Shown here in pieces: positions 34,579 through 42,458 of a stretch of 64,000 bases of DNA. A program made the translations under genes and the position numbers. The stretch's first letter is position 1, and every line of letters starts with the position of its first letter. The notes under the pieces were generated by a model. That model worked only from the letters and a program-made list of their open reading frames with translations. It was not told the origin of the DNA and searched no databases. Origin of the DNA: JBHIKY01 sp042139015 (GTDB lineage Bacteria > Bacillota > Bacilli > Bacillales > Marinococcaceae); NCBI RefSeq assembly GCF_042139015.1, contig NZ_JBHIKY010000014.1, forward strand, positions 30,072 to 94,071, in the 5' to 3' direction.

Positions 34579-35553
34579 TTAATTCGAAACCGCTTTTTTA
34601 AATTCCTCGGTTAATTTCGGAACTACCTCAAACAAGTCCCCAACAATGCCGTAATCGGCGACCTCAAAAATTGGTGCTTCTGGATCTTTGTTGATCGCAA
34701 CGATCACTTTTGAGTTAGACATTCCGGCAAGATGCTGAATTGCTCCGGAGAGACCTGCGGCAATATATAAATCAGGAGTAACTACCTTACCGGTCTGGCC
34801 AATCTGCAGAGAATAATCACAATACTCTGCATCACATGCTCCTCTTGACGCACCAACTGCGGCACCGAGAACGTCAGCCAGTTCCTGCAGTGGTTTAAAA
34901 CCTTCCGCACTTTTCACTCCCCGTCCTCCGGCTACAATTATTTTTGCTTCAGCCAGATCAACGCCGCCGCTTGTTTTTTTGACGACTTCTTTTACGATCG
35001 TACGAAGATCCTTTACTTCCAAGGAAATGGAGGAAATGTCCCCACTCTTTCCTTCGTCCTTCGTTTCCGGGGCAATATTATTAGGACGGATGGTAGCAAG
35101 TGTTGGTCCATCTGAAATGCTTAACTTTTCAAAGGCTTTCCCGGAATAAATCGGCCGTGTAAATACCGTGCTGCCTCCGCTCGATTCGACATCCACGGCG
35201 TCAGAGACCAGCCCTGCTCCGATTTTTGCTGCGATCCGGGGGGCAAGATCTTTCCCGCTTGATGTGTGACCAAGGATAATTCCGTCTGGACTTTCCTGTT
35301 CAAACACCTGCAGCAGCGCCTGTTTATAAGCATCCGTAGTGTACTGGACCAGATCGGAATTTTCTGATGTCAGCACACGGTCAGCGCCATATTTTATTAA
35401 TTCTTCAGCATGTCCCTGGAGGTTTTCACCGAACAGGAGCCCTACGACCTCTCCGCCGTCTGCAATTCTGCGTCCGGCCGCAATTGCTTCAAATGATACA
35501 TTTCGCAGTTCTCCATCTTTTATCTCACCAAGCACGAGTATTTTATTTGCCAT
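34579..35553 (-). CDS. etfA: Electron transfer flavoprotein alpha subunit
   Basis: With EtfB carries electrons from acyl-CoA dehydrogenases to the quinone pool. The C-terminal FAD domain shows GRGVKSAEGF, GASRGACDAE, QIGQTGKVVTPDLYIAAG and SGAIQHLAGM. 324 aa. Last gene of fadR-ech-etfB-etfA. Confidence 0.96.
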   Translation of the reverse strand: MANKILVLGEIKDGELRNVSFEAIAAGRRIADGGEVVGLLFGENLQGHAEELIKYGADRVLTSENSDLVQYTTDAYKQALLQVFEQESPDGIILGHTSSGKDLAPRIAAKIGAGLVSDAVDVESSGGSTVFTRPIYSGKAFEKLSISDGPTLATIRPNNIAPETKDEGKSGDISSISLEVKDLRTIVKEVVKKTSGGVDLAEAKIIVAGGRGVKSAEGFKPLQELADVLGAAVGASRGACDAEYCDYSLQIGQTGKVVTPDLYIAAGLSGAIQHLAGMSNSKVIVAINKDPEAPIFEVADYGIVGDLFEVVPKLTEEFKKAVSN

Positions 35554-35568
35554 TGTTGTGCCCCTCCC

Positions 35569-36342
35569 TTATATGACCTTTGCTTCGCTTTTTAGAAGTT
35601 CTACAAGCTCACGGACCTGATCATCTGTATCTCCTTCAAGCACCTTTCCTGCTCCTTTTTCAGGAGGCAGAAATCGATCGATGGTGCTTGTTTTTGCGGC
35701 TACATCCTCTTCTTCCAGGTCAAGGTCATCCAAATCAAGAGTTTCAAGCGGTTTTTTCTTCGCTTTCATAATTCCCGGAAGAGAAGGATAGCGCGGTTCA
35801 TTCAGGCCCTGCTGGCAGGTGACTAACAGCGGCAGGGAGGTTTCAACGATTTCTACGTCACCTTCCACATCCCGCTCAATGCTGACAGAGGTTCCATTGA
35901 CCTCGAGCTTCGTAATCGTAGTCAGCTGATTGATGCCAAGCCCTTCCGCCACTCGGGGAGCAACCTGGCCGGCGCCGTCATCCACAGCCACATTACCACC
36001 GAGAATAATATCGTATTCTTGATCCTTCAAGTAAGCTGTTAGAATTTCGCCGATTGTATAATGATCAATATCTTCATCTACATCCTCCACATCAATTAGA
36101 ACGGCCTTATCCGCTCCCATCGCGAGAGCTGTGCGGAGCTGTTTTTCCGCTTCCTCATCACCGACAGTTACGACGGTTACTTCACCGCCGTGTTCATCGC
36201 GGAGTACAATGGCTTCCTCCAGCGCGTATTCGTCGTAAGGGTTAATAATAAATTCAGCCCCGTCTTCATCAATTTTGCCGTCCGTGATAACGATTTTTTC
36301 TTCCGTGTCGAACGTCCTTTTCATAATGACAAAAATATTCAT
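35569..36342 (-). CDS. etfB: Electron transfer flavoprotein beta subunit
   Basis: 257-aa partner of EtfA; binds AMP. Motifs INPYDEYALEEAI and LGGNVAVDDGAGQVAPRVAE, and the ETF beta signature region ending in PRYPSLPGIMKAKKKPLE. Start ATG 36340-36342 with AGGAGG upstream; an in-frame GTG two codons earlier is too close to it. Acidic C-terminal part. Confidence 0.96.
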   Translation of the reverse strand: MNIFVIMKRTFDTEEKIVITDGKIDEDGAEFIINPYDEYALEEAIVLRDEHGGEVTVVTVGDEEAEKQLRTALAMGADKAVLIDVEDVDEDIDHYTIGEILTAYLKDQEYDIILGGNVAVDDGAGQVAPRVAEGLGINQLTTITKLEVNGTSVSIERDVEGDVEIVETSLPLLVTCQQGLNEPRYPSLPGIMKAKKKPLETLDLDDLDLEEEDVAAKTSTIDRFLPPEKGAGKVLEGDTDDQVRELVELLKSEAKVI

Positions 36343-36368
36343 GTGCACGCCTCCTGTAAATGAAGATG

Positions 36369-37142
36369 TTACCTGTTTTTAAACTCAGGTTTTCTTTTCT
36401 CTAAAAAAGCATGAATTCCTTCTTTTCCATCTTCTGATTCAAATGCTTTACCAAATAACTGCGCTTCTTTATCCGTTCCTTCAGAAAAACGGCTGTGCTT
36501 AGCATACTGCAGCAATTCAATAATCATTTTCACGTTTACAGTACTTTTTGCAGCTATTTTACCTGCCAGTTTTTTCGCCTCGTCAAGCAGTTGTTCTGCG
36601 GGATATGTCCGGTTTACGAGTCCGATCCTCTCTGCCGCCGCTCCTGATACCGGCTCCCCGGTTAACAGCATTTCAGCGGCTTTCGGACGTCCAACAAGCT
36701 CCGGAAGTCGCTGACTCCCGGCAAAACCAGGCACAAGCCCGAGGGTCAGCTCAGGAAGGCCAAGCTTTGCATCCTCGGCTGCAAGCCGCAGGTGGCAGGC
36801 CATCGCAAGCTCCAGGCCGCCCCCAAGGGCAGCTCCGTGTACAGCCGCAATGACGGGTTTTGAAAGGGCTTCCAAATGATCGAATATTGATTGGCCAAGT
36901 CTGGCCAGCTCTGAAAATTCTGTTCCGTCCTTTACTTTTGTGAATTCTTTAATATCGGCTCCCGCGGCAAAGAATTTTCCATCACCGTAAAGAAGAATCA
37001 CACGGACTTCCTCATCTTCTTCGCAACCCTTCAGGACCAAGGATAATTCTTCAAGCACTCCACGAGAGAGTGCATTGGCAGGGGGCCTCTTTAAGGTCAC
37101 TTCTGCCACATGATTTTCTTTTGCAAGCTCTAAAAATTCCAT
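36369..37142 (-). CDS. fadB: Enoyl-CoA hydratase/isomerase
   Basis: Crotonase-fold enzyme that hydrates trans-2-enoyl-CoA in beta-oxidation. Oxyanion-hole segments are FFAAGADIKEF (about 62-72) and HGAALGGGLELAMACHL (about 105-121). The catalytic Glu region is LPELTLGLVPGFAGSQRLP. The start ATG 37140-37142 gives MEFLELAKENHVAEVTLKRPP, 257 aa. Same place as B. subtilis ysiB/fadB between fadR and etfB. Confidence 0.93.
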   Translation of the reverse strand: MEFLELAKENHVAEVTLKRPPANALSRGVLEELSLVLKGCEEDEEVRVILLYGDGKFFAAGADIKEFTKVKDGTEFSELARLGQSIFDHLEALSKPVIAAVHGAALGGGLELAMACHLRLAAEDAKLGLPELTLGLVPGFAGSQRLPELVGRPKAAEMLLTGEPVSGAAAERIGLVNRTYPAEQLLDEAKKLAGKIAAKSTVNVKMIIELLQYAKHSRFSEGTDKEAQLFGKAFESEDGKEGIHAFLEKRKPEFKNR

Positions 37143-37170
37143 CGCCTGCTCTTCCTCCCCTGTCGTGTAA

Positions 37171-37767
37171 TTACGATCTGACGCCTGCCCCAAAGCCGTG
37201 AAGCAGCATGTCATGTACAGGCTGGCTCAGCGCTTCGAGGTCATATTTACAATCCTTCATTACCCAGTTGGTTACCACTTCATCAAGTGTACCAAAGATC
37301 ATCTGCCGGGCCAGCTTTTCATTTAATTCCTCAGAGAAAATATTTTCTCGTTTTCCTGTTAAAATAATTTCTTCCATCAGTGTTAAGTAGTCTTTTAATA
37401 CTTCATTGATCCTCTGGCGCAGACTGCTGTTCGACTGGCGCAGCTCAAGCTGAGTAACGACAGCGAGCTCTTTATCAGCAGCCAGCTGCTTGAAATGCAT
37501 GGTTACAAGCACTTGCAGCTGTTCTTCCATCGTAGCGGCATGCTTCAGCTTTTCCCTTATCTTTTCAACGAATACACCCATTTTTTCTTCAAATAAAGAA
37601 ATTAAGATATCTTCTTTATTATTAAAATATAAATAGATTGTTCCATCTGCCACTCCGGCCTGCTTGGCAATCTTGGAAACCTGGGCATGATGATATCCGT
37701 TGACAGCTATAACAGTAACAGCTGCTTCGATAATCTGATCGTATTTAGGCCCTTTTCTTTTACCCAT
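37171..37767 (-). CDS. fadR: TetR-family fatty acid degradation repressor FadR
   Basis: 198-aa regulator. The N-terminal helix-turn-helix reads HHAQVSKIAKQAGVADGTIYLYFNNKEDIL (about 26-55). B. subtilis FadR (YsiA) represses beta-oxidation genes until bound by long-chain acyl-CoA. Start ATG 37765-37767 gives MGKRKGPKYDQI, with AAAGGAAG upstream. A perfect FadR operator lies in its own promoter region, so it should be autoregulated. Confidence 0.94.
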   Translation of the reverse strand: MGKRKGPKYDQIIEAAVTVIAVNGYHHAQVSKIAKQAGVADGTIYLYFNNKEDILISLFEEKMGVFVEKIREKLKHAATMEEQLQVLVTMHFKQLAADKELAVVTQLELRQSNSSLRQRINEVLKDYLTLMEEIILTGKRENIFSEELNEKLARQMIFGTLDEVVTNWVMKDCKYDLEALSQPVHDMLLHGFGAGVRS

Positions 37768-37820
37768 TTGATTACTTCCTTTCGCGCTTCCAGGCCAATC
37801 TGGACCGGACATGAAATAAA

Positions 37821-37838
37821 TGAATGATTATTCATTCA
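37821..37838. promoter_or_regulatory. FadR operator
   Basis: 18-bp palindrome, minus strand TGAATGAATAATCATTCA, an exact match to the B. subtilis FadR box TGAATGAMTANTCATTCA. It starts 10 nt downstream of the -10 hexamer, where binding would block the polymerase. Confidence 0.93.
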
Positions 37839-37848
37839 TCTTCCCTTT

Positions 37849-37877
37849 AGTGTAAAAAAAGTATTTTACCCTGTCAA
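37849..37877 (-). promoter_or_regulatory. Sigma A promoter of fadR-fadB-etfB-etfA
   Basis: Minus strand TTGACA (37872-37877), 17-nt spacer, TACACT (37849-37854). Confidence 0.8.
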
Positions 37878-37880
37878 TAA

Positions 37881-39578
37881 TTACAGTGCTTTTTCCGAGC
37901 CGTTTTTTGTTTCTTCCGCTGCAAGCACGCGCTTTAAAATTTTTCCTACACTTGTTTTTGGAAGCTCCTTACGAAATTCATAAAGGCGGGGGGCCTTAAA
38001 TGAAGCAAGCCTTTCGCGGCAGAACGCATTTAATTGTTCCTCTGTTACTTCTTCGTGATCTTTTTTCACAACGAAAGCTTTCACAGTTTCACCGCGGTAT
38101 GGGTCCGGCACGCCAATCACAACAGCCTCCTTAACAGCAGGATGTTCATATAAAATTTCTTCCACCTCACGTGGATAAATGTTAAAGCCGCCAGCAATAA
38201 TCATATCCTTTTTTCGGTCCACAATGTAAAAATAGCCGTCTTCATCCATCCTGGCCATGTCCCCGGTCATGAGCCAGTCCTCCAAGAATACCGCATTTGT
38301 TTCTTCTTCTCTCTTCCAGTAACCCTTCATAACCTGCGGTCCCTTGACAATGAGCTCTCCCACCTCGCCGGGGCCGGCGATATCCCCTGTTTCGTGTGAA
38401 AAAACCGCTGCATCTGTATCCGGCCAGGGCAGGCCGATACTGCCTTCTTTTCGACTCTCCCAGATCATATTACAGTGGGTCACAGGTGATGCTTCCGTGA
38501 GACCGTAACCCTCCACAAGCTTTCCTCCGGTCATTTCTTCAAACTCCTGCTGCACCTCACCAGGCTGCGAAGCCGAACCACTGATACAGCACTCAATCGA
38601 AGACAGGTCAAAGGATGCAGCCTCCGGATGGTTGATCAAACCGACATACATCGTCGGTGCTCCCGGAAAAATCGTGATACGTTGTTTTTCTATCGTCTTC
38701 AGTACTTCCCCGGCGTCGAATTTCGGAAGAATAATGAGCTCGGCGGCGTGCATAATTGAGAGATTCATTGATACCGTCATGCCATACACATGAAAAAAAG
38801 GCAGAACAGCGAGAGTTTTTTCTTCTCCTCTTTTCATCCGGTACATCCAGCGCAGACACTGGGTGGTATTGGCCACGAGGTTATGATGAGTCAGCATGAC
38901 GCCCTTGGCCGGTCCTGTCGTTCCACCAGTATACTGAAGAAGGGCCAGGTCCACTTCGGGTCTGATGCTAACATCCGGCACATGAATACTTCCCCCCTGC
39001 AGAAAGTCATGAAAATGATGGGTGGTTTCGTTATATTCTATATCCACCTTCACTGCTGCTGTTTTACGCTGTTTCAAAGGATACAGTATATTTTTTGGAA
39101 ATGCCAGCGCATCCTTTATGCCGGTGACGATAACGTGTTCGACCGCTGTCTCTTTCTTTCCTTTCATCACCCGGGGATAAAGAAGATCGAGACAGACAAT
39201 GACTTTAGCTTCCGAATCCGCCAGCTGGTGCTGAAGCTCCCTTTCCACATACAGGGGATTTGTCTGCACAGCGATTGCCCCTGCCATTAAAGTTCCGTAA
39301 TAGCTGATCACAGACTGCGGTGTGTTGGGGAGCATAATAGCAACTCTGTCTCCCTTTTTCACCCCAAGCCCGGCAAGTTGGTTGGCAAAAGCAGAGGCAT
39401 TCTCCAGCAGCTTTTGATATGTCCAGCGTCTGCCATAGAAATTCATGGCAGGATGATTAGGATATTCTGCAGCTGTTTCCTGAAGGAATGCATGCAGTGG
39501 TTTGTTCTCATAAGAAATAGTTTTGTCGATATCTTGAGGATATTGGTTAAACCATACTTTGCTTGTTTGGAATTGCAA
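37881..39578 (-). CDS. lcfA: Long-chain-fatty-acid-CoA ligase (paralogue 1)
   Basis: Activates fatty acids to acyl-CoA with ATP; AMP-forming superfamily. P-loop YTGGTTGPAKGVMLTH near residue 214, A8 motif VDRKKDMIIAGGFNIYP, catalytic Lys in LPKTSVGKILKR. Start is TTG 39576-39578 with AAGGGAGG upstream; an in-frame GTG seven codons earlier overlaps it. 565 aa. About 60 to 65 percent like its neighbour by eye, a tandem duplication. Own promoter with a cre box. Confidence 0.93.
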   Translation of the reverse strand: MQFQTSKVWFNQYPQDIDKTISYENKPLHAFLQETAAEYPNHPAMNFYGRRWTYQKLLENASAFANQLAGLGVKKGDRVAIMLPNTPQSVISYYGTLMAGAIAVQTNPLYVERELQHQLADSEAKVIVCLDLLYPRVMKGKKETAVEHVIVTGIKDALAFPKNILYPLKQRKTAAVKVDIEYNETTHHFHDFLQGGSIHVPDVSIRPEVDLALLQYTGGTTGPAKGVMLTHHNLVANTTQCLRWMYRMKRGEEKTLAVLPFFHVYGMTVSMNLSIMHAAELIILPKFDAGEVLKTIEKQRITIFPGAPTMYVGLINHPEAASFDLSSIECCISGSASQPGEVQQEFEEMTGGKLVEGYGLTEASPVTHCNMIWESRKEGSIGLPWPDTDAAVFSHETGDIAGPGEVGELIVKGPQVMKGYWKREEETNAVFLEDWLMTGDMARMDEDGYFYIVDRKKDMIIAGGFNIYPREVEEILYEHPAVKEAVVIGVPDPYRGETVKAFVVKKDHEEVTEEQLNAFCRERLASFKAPRLYEFRKELPKTSVGKILKRVLAAEETKNGSEKAL

Positions 39579-39612
39579 GACCAGTTCCTCCCTTTTCACC
39601 TCTTCCCTCTAT

Positions 39613-39626
39613 TGAAAGCGTTTTCT
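39613..39626. promoter_or_regulatory. cre box (CcpA) upstream of lcfA paralogue 1
   Basis: Plus TGAAAGCGTTTTCT, one mismatch to TGWAANCGNTNWCA. It lies between the -10 and the start codon, a road-block position. Confidence 0.7.
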
Positions 39627-39637
39627 CCTCTCTTTAC

Positions 39638-39666
39638 ATTGTACTGAATAGTCCTTCATTTTTAAA
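39638..39666 (-). promoter_or_regulatory. Promoter of lcfA paralogue 1
   Basis: Minus strand TTTAAA (39661-39666), 17-nt spacer, TACAAT (39638-39643). Confidence 0.5.
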
Positions 39667-39792
39667 TATGTTTTTAAAAAAAAGATGATTCAGCACTTGA
39701 AACCGTGAGGAATATTGGTGAGGAGCAGTATAAGACGCAGAAGGCGTCCGCAATCAGGGCAGCTTTTCAAAGATTGAACCTTTTGTCGAACA

Positions 39793-39822
39793 TAAAAAAA
39801 AGACGGGTGCTGGCCCCGCCTC
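39793..39822 (-). terminator. Terminator after lcfA paralogue 2
   Basis: Minus strand GGCGGG pairs with CCCGTC (one G-U), followed by a run of eight or nine T. Confidence 0.8.
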
Positions 39823-39837
39823 CTTCTAAGGTATTCA

Positions 39838-41541
39838 TCAGCTTCCCTGCTTTATCGTATCTTCTGCTTCCTCCTGTTTTTTCTTCTCTTCTTCAACGAG
39901 AACGCGCCGCAAAACTTTTCCTACCATCGTTTTCGGCAGTTCCTCACGGAATTCAAATAAGCGGGGCACTTTAAAGGCGGCAAGGTTTTCTCTTGCAAAA
40001 GCCTCTAGCTCTTCCGGCGAAGCGGACTTGCCATCCTTAAATACAATAAATGCTTTTACGGTTTCCCCCCGGTAAACATCCGGGACTCCAATAACCGCTG
40101 CTTCCTGGACGGCGTCGTGCTCGTATAGAATTTCCTCAATTTCACGAGGGTAAATGTTAAAGCCGCCCGCGATAATCATATCCTTTTTCCGGTCCACTAC
40201 ATAGAAATAGCCGTCCTCATCCATATAACCCATATCTCCACTTAAGAACCAATCATCCTTGAAAACAGCTGCTGTTTCCTCTGGTCGTTTCCAATATCCC
40301 TTCATCACCTGCGGTCCTTTAATGATGATCTCACCAATTTCACCGGGAACCGCTTCTTTTCCAGTTTCGGCGGAAAGTATCGCAGCCTCTGTATCCGGCC
40401 AGGGCAGTCCGATACTTCCCTGCTTTCGCTTTCCCCATATTGGAGTAGAAATCGCTACGGGAGACGTTTCTGTCAATCCATAACCCTCTACAAGCTTTCC
40501 GCCAGTAAGCGTTTCAAACTTCTCCTGAACCTCAAGTGGAAGAGAAGCTGAACCGCTTAAACAGGCCTCGATGGATGAGAGATCATATTTCTTAATGGAC
40601 GGTTCATTAATCAGTCCTACATACATTGTCGGAGCACCTGGAAATAGCGTAACCCGGTGTTTTTGAATTGCTTTCAATACCGGAACCGCTTCAAATCTAG
40701 GAAGGATGATCATCTTAGACTTATACATGATCGAGATATTCATCACCACAGTCATGCCGTAGACGTGGAAAAATGGAAGGACGGCAAGGAGCCTTTCGCT
40801 TCCTTCTTTCATCCGGTACATCCACGCCCTGCTCTGAAGCGTATTCGCGACAAGATTATAATGGGTCAGCATAACCCCTTTAGCCGGTCCTGTTGTCCCT
40901 CCTGTGTACTGCAGCAATGCGAGATCTTCCTTAGGATCAATAGTAAGCTCCGGCTCTTCAGCCTTCCCTTCAGAAATCAGCTCGTTTAAAGGATGAGTGT
41001 TTTCGTTGTAGCCGACCTCTACTTTAATTGTCGACTTCCTCTTTTGAACGATTGGATAGAGCAGGTTTTTCGGAAACGGGAGATAATCTTTAATACTCGT
41101 CACAATAACATGCTCCAGCTTTGTGTCGCTGCGGACTCGTTCGACACGCGGAAAAAGCAGGTCCAGGCAGATCATAACTTTTGCTTCAGAATCATTCATC
41201 TGATATTCAATTTCACGCTCGACATATAATGGATTTGTCTGTACGACAATCGCTCCGGCAAATAAGGCTCCATAATAGCAGATGACGGACTGAGGGGTAT
41301 TCGCAAGCATAATCGCAACACGATCCCCTTTTTCCACTCCGATCCTCCGCAGCTGTGAGGCAAGCCGCAGAGCATCCTCGTATACTTCCTTATACGTCAT
41401 TTCCTTCCCCATAAAATGCAGCGCTTCTTTATCCGGGGATATTTCTGCCGCTTCTTTTAAATAAGAATGCAGGGTTCTGTCGTGATACTCAATGGAAGGC
41501 GCCACCTCTTCAGGATAATGATTCAACCATGGTTTCGTCAT
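39838..41541 (-). CDS. lcfA: Long-chain-fatty-acid-CoA ligase (paralogue 2)
   Basis: 567-aa AMP-forming ligase with the same motifs as its neighbour: YTGGTTGPAKGVMLTHYN, VDRKKDMIIAGGFNIYP and LPKTMVGKVLRR. N-terminus MTKPWLNHYPEEVAPSIEY is close to B. subtilis LcfA, and this copy lies beside the DUF350 gene as lcfA does beside yshE, so it is the better positional orthologue. ATG start. Own promoter with an overlapping cre box and own terminator. Confidence 0.95.
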   Translation of the reverse strand: MTKPWLNHYPEEVAPSIEYHDRTLHSYLKEAAEISPDKEALHFMGKEMTYKEVYEDALRLASQLRRIGVEKGDRVAIMLANTPQSVICYYGALFAGAIVVQTNPLYVEREIEYQMNDSEAKVMICLDLLFPRVERVRSDTKLEHVIVTSIKDYLPFPKNLLYPIVQKRKSTIKVEVGYNENTHPLNELISEGKAEEPELTIDPKEDLALLQYTGGTTGPAKGVMLTHYNLVANTLQSRAWMYRMKEGSERLLAVLPFFHVYGMTVVMNISIMYKSKMIILPRFEAVPVLKAIQKHRVTLFPGAPTMYVGLINEPSIKKYDLSSIEACLSGSASLPLEVQEKFETLTGGKLVEGYGLTETSPVAISTPIWGKRKQGSIGLPWPDTEAAILSAETGKEAVPGEIGEIIIKGPQVMKGYWKRPEETAAVFKDDWFLSGDMGYMDEDGYFYVVDRKKDMIIAGGFNIYPREIEEILYEHDAVQEAAVIGVPDVYRGETVKAFIVFKDGKSASPEELEAFARENLAAFKVPRLFEFREELPKTMVGKVLRRVLVEEEKKKQEEAEDTIKQGS

Positions 41542-41610
41542 CGCCGCTTCCTCCTCCGTCTCATTTCTTATTTTATATTGCTAACCCTCCTTATTTAGAC
41601 ATTCCTCTCT

Positions 41611-41639
41611 ATTATCTATTTTAATGGAAGCGCTTACAA
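41611..41639 (-). promoter_or_regulatory. Sigma A promoter of lcfA paralogue 2 with cre box
   Basis: Minus strand TTGTAA (41634-41639), 17-nt spacer, GATAAT (41611-41616). The cre box TGGAAGCGCTTACA (plus, 41625-41638) has one mismatch to the consensus and overlaps the -35 and spacer, so CcpA would block polymerase binding. Confidence 0.75.
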
Positions 41640-41882
41640 AAGCAAAGGAAAATATTGTGAACCTTTCAAGAAATATGCACAATAGCCCCCTTCCTCTGCC
41701 TGCCTTCCCAAGTGGCGGACTATAGAGAATAATCTGGCCGTGAGCCGGATGCGGACAGGAGGTACGCTATTTGCCTGAATGGCGGTTTATATATTCCCGA
41801 ATGTCTGGGAGGTGGCGTTCGAAAAACTCGCGTACCCTACTCGATGACTACTTTGCTATAAGTAATGAGTAATGTCAGCCAT
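41640..41882. other. Intergenic region before the mutS2 operon terminator
   Basis: No gene recognised. A short minus open stretch at about 41766-41843 ends VREFFERHLPDIREYINRH and a stop, but has no start codon; it could be a remnant. Confidence 0.4.
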
Positions 41883-41915
41883 AAAAAACGCGTGACAGCC
41901 GCAGGCCATCACACG
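41883..41915 (-). terminator. Terminator of the zapA-to-DUF350 operon
   Basis: CGCGTGACAGC (41889-41899) pairs with GCCATCACACG (41905-41915) allowing G-U pairs; six T follow on the minus strand. Confidence 0.82.
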
Positions 41916-41921
41916 AACTTA

Positions 41922-42005
41922 CTATGAAAAAAACAACAAATATACGGCTCCTGCAGCTACAAATCCTATGCAGCAGGCGATTAAAATTTTAGCCAGTTTT
42001 TCCAT
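41922..42005 (-). CDS. Small hydrophobic ORF, 27 aa
   Basis: ATG 42003-42005 with AAAGGAGA about ten bases upstream and stop TAG at 41922-41924. It begins MEKLAKILIACCIGF and is one transmembrane segment (about 6-26) with a Cys-Cys pair. It begins 25 nt after the stop of the DUF350 membrane gene and ends just before the operon terminator, so it looks like the last gene of the operon. No family recognised; a small membrane protein is the simplest reading. Confidence 0.55.
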   Translation of the reverse strand: MEKLAKILIACCIGFVAAGAVYLLFFS

Positions 42006-42029
42006 GCCCGCTGGTCTCCTTTATATTCG

Positions 42030-42440
42030 TCAAGAAATAATACCGGCGCCAATTACAAACGATAAGCCGACAGAGATGATAAAAGAAATGAATCCAACCG
42101 CACGATTGTCGCGGGCTATTTCTTCATCCACCTTAAACATCGGAGTTAAAAATTCAAAGATCAGATAGCTGAAAATCAGGAGTGTAAAGCCAAATGCCCC
42201 CCATAAGATCATTGTGAGAATGGTATCATTATGTTCAATTGAAAATCTGAAGATATTAGCAACTCCGAAAATCTTACCACCGGTCGCAAGTGCAACCGAG
42301 AGATTGCCGTTTTTAATCTCTTCCCAGTTTTTATAAGATGTAATTACCTCAAAAATGGTAAGAAATAAAATCAAGGAAAGAACCGCCACACTAAAATCAG
42401 CAGCTGACTGAATAAACGGATTCTGCATGAGTGCCTCCAT
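42030..42440 (-). CDS. yshE: DUF350 membrane protein, YshE-like
   Basis: 136-aa integral membrane protein with four predicted helices (about 12-33, 45-65, 75-97 and 112-134), the two-times-two layout of DUF350. Function unknown. 18 nt after mutS2. ATG with AAGGAGGA upstream. Confidence 0.85.
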   Translation of the reverse strand: MEALMQNPFIQSAADFSVAVLSLILFLTIFEVITSYKNWEEIKNGNLSVALATGGKIFGVANIFRFSIEHNDTILTMILWGAFGFTLLIFSYLIFEFLTPMFKVDEEIARDNRAVGFISFIISVGLSFVIGAGIIS

Positions 42441-42458
42441 TTGAGTTCCTCCTTGTTA

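Noticed and set aside
39643..39660. FadR operator in the lcfA copy 1 promoter
   Set aside because: TGAAT and TTCA half-sites are present but spacing does not fit the 18-bp consensus.
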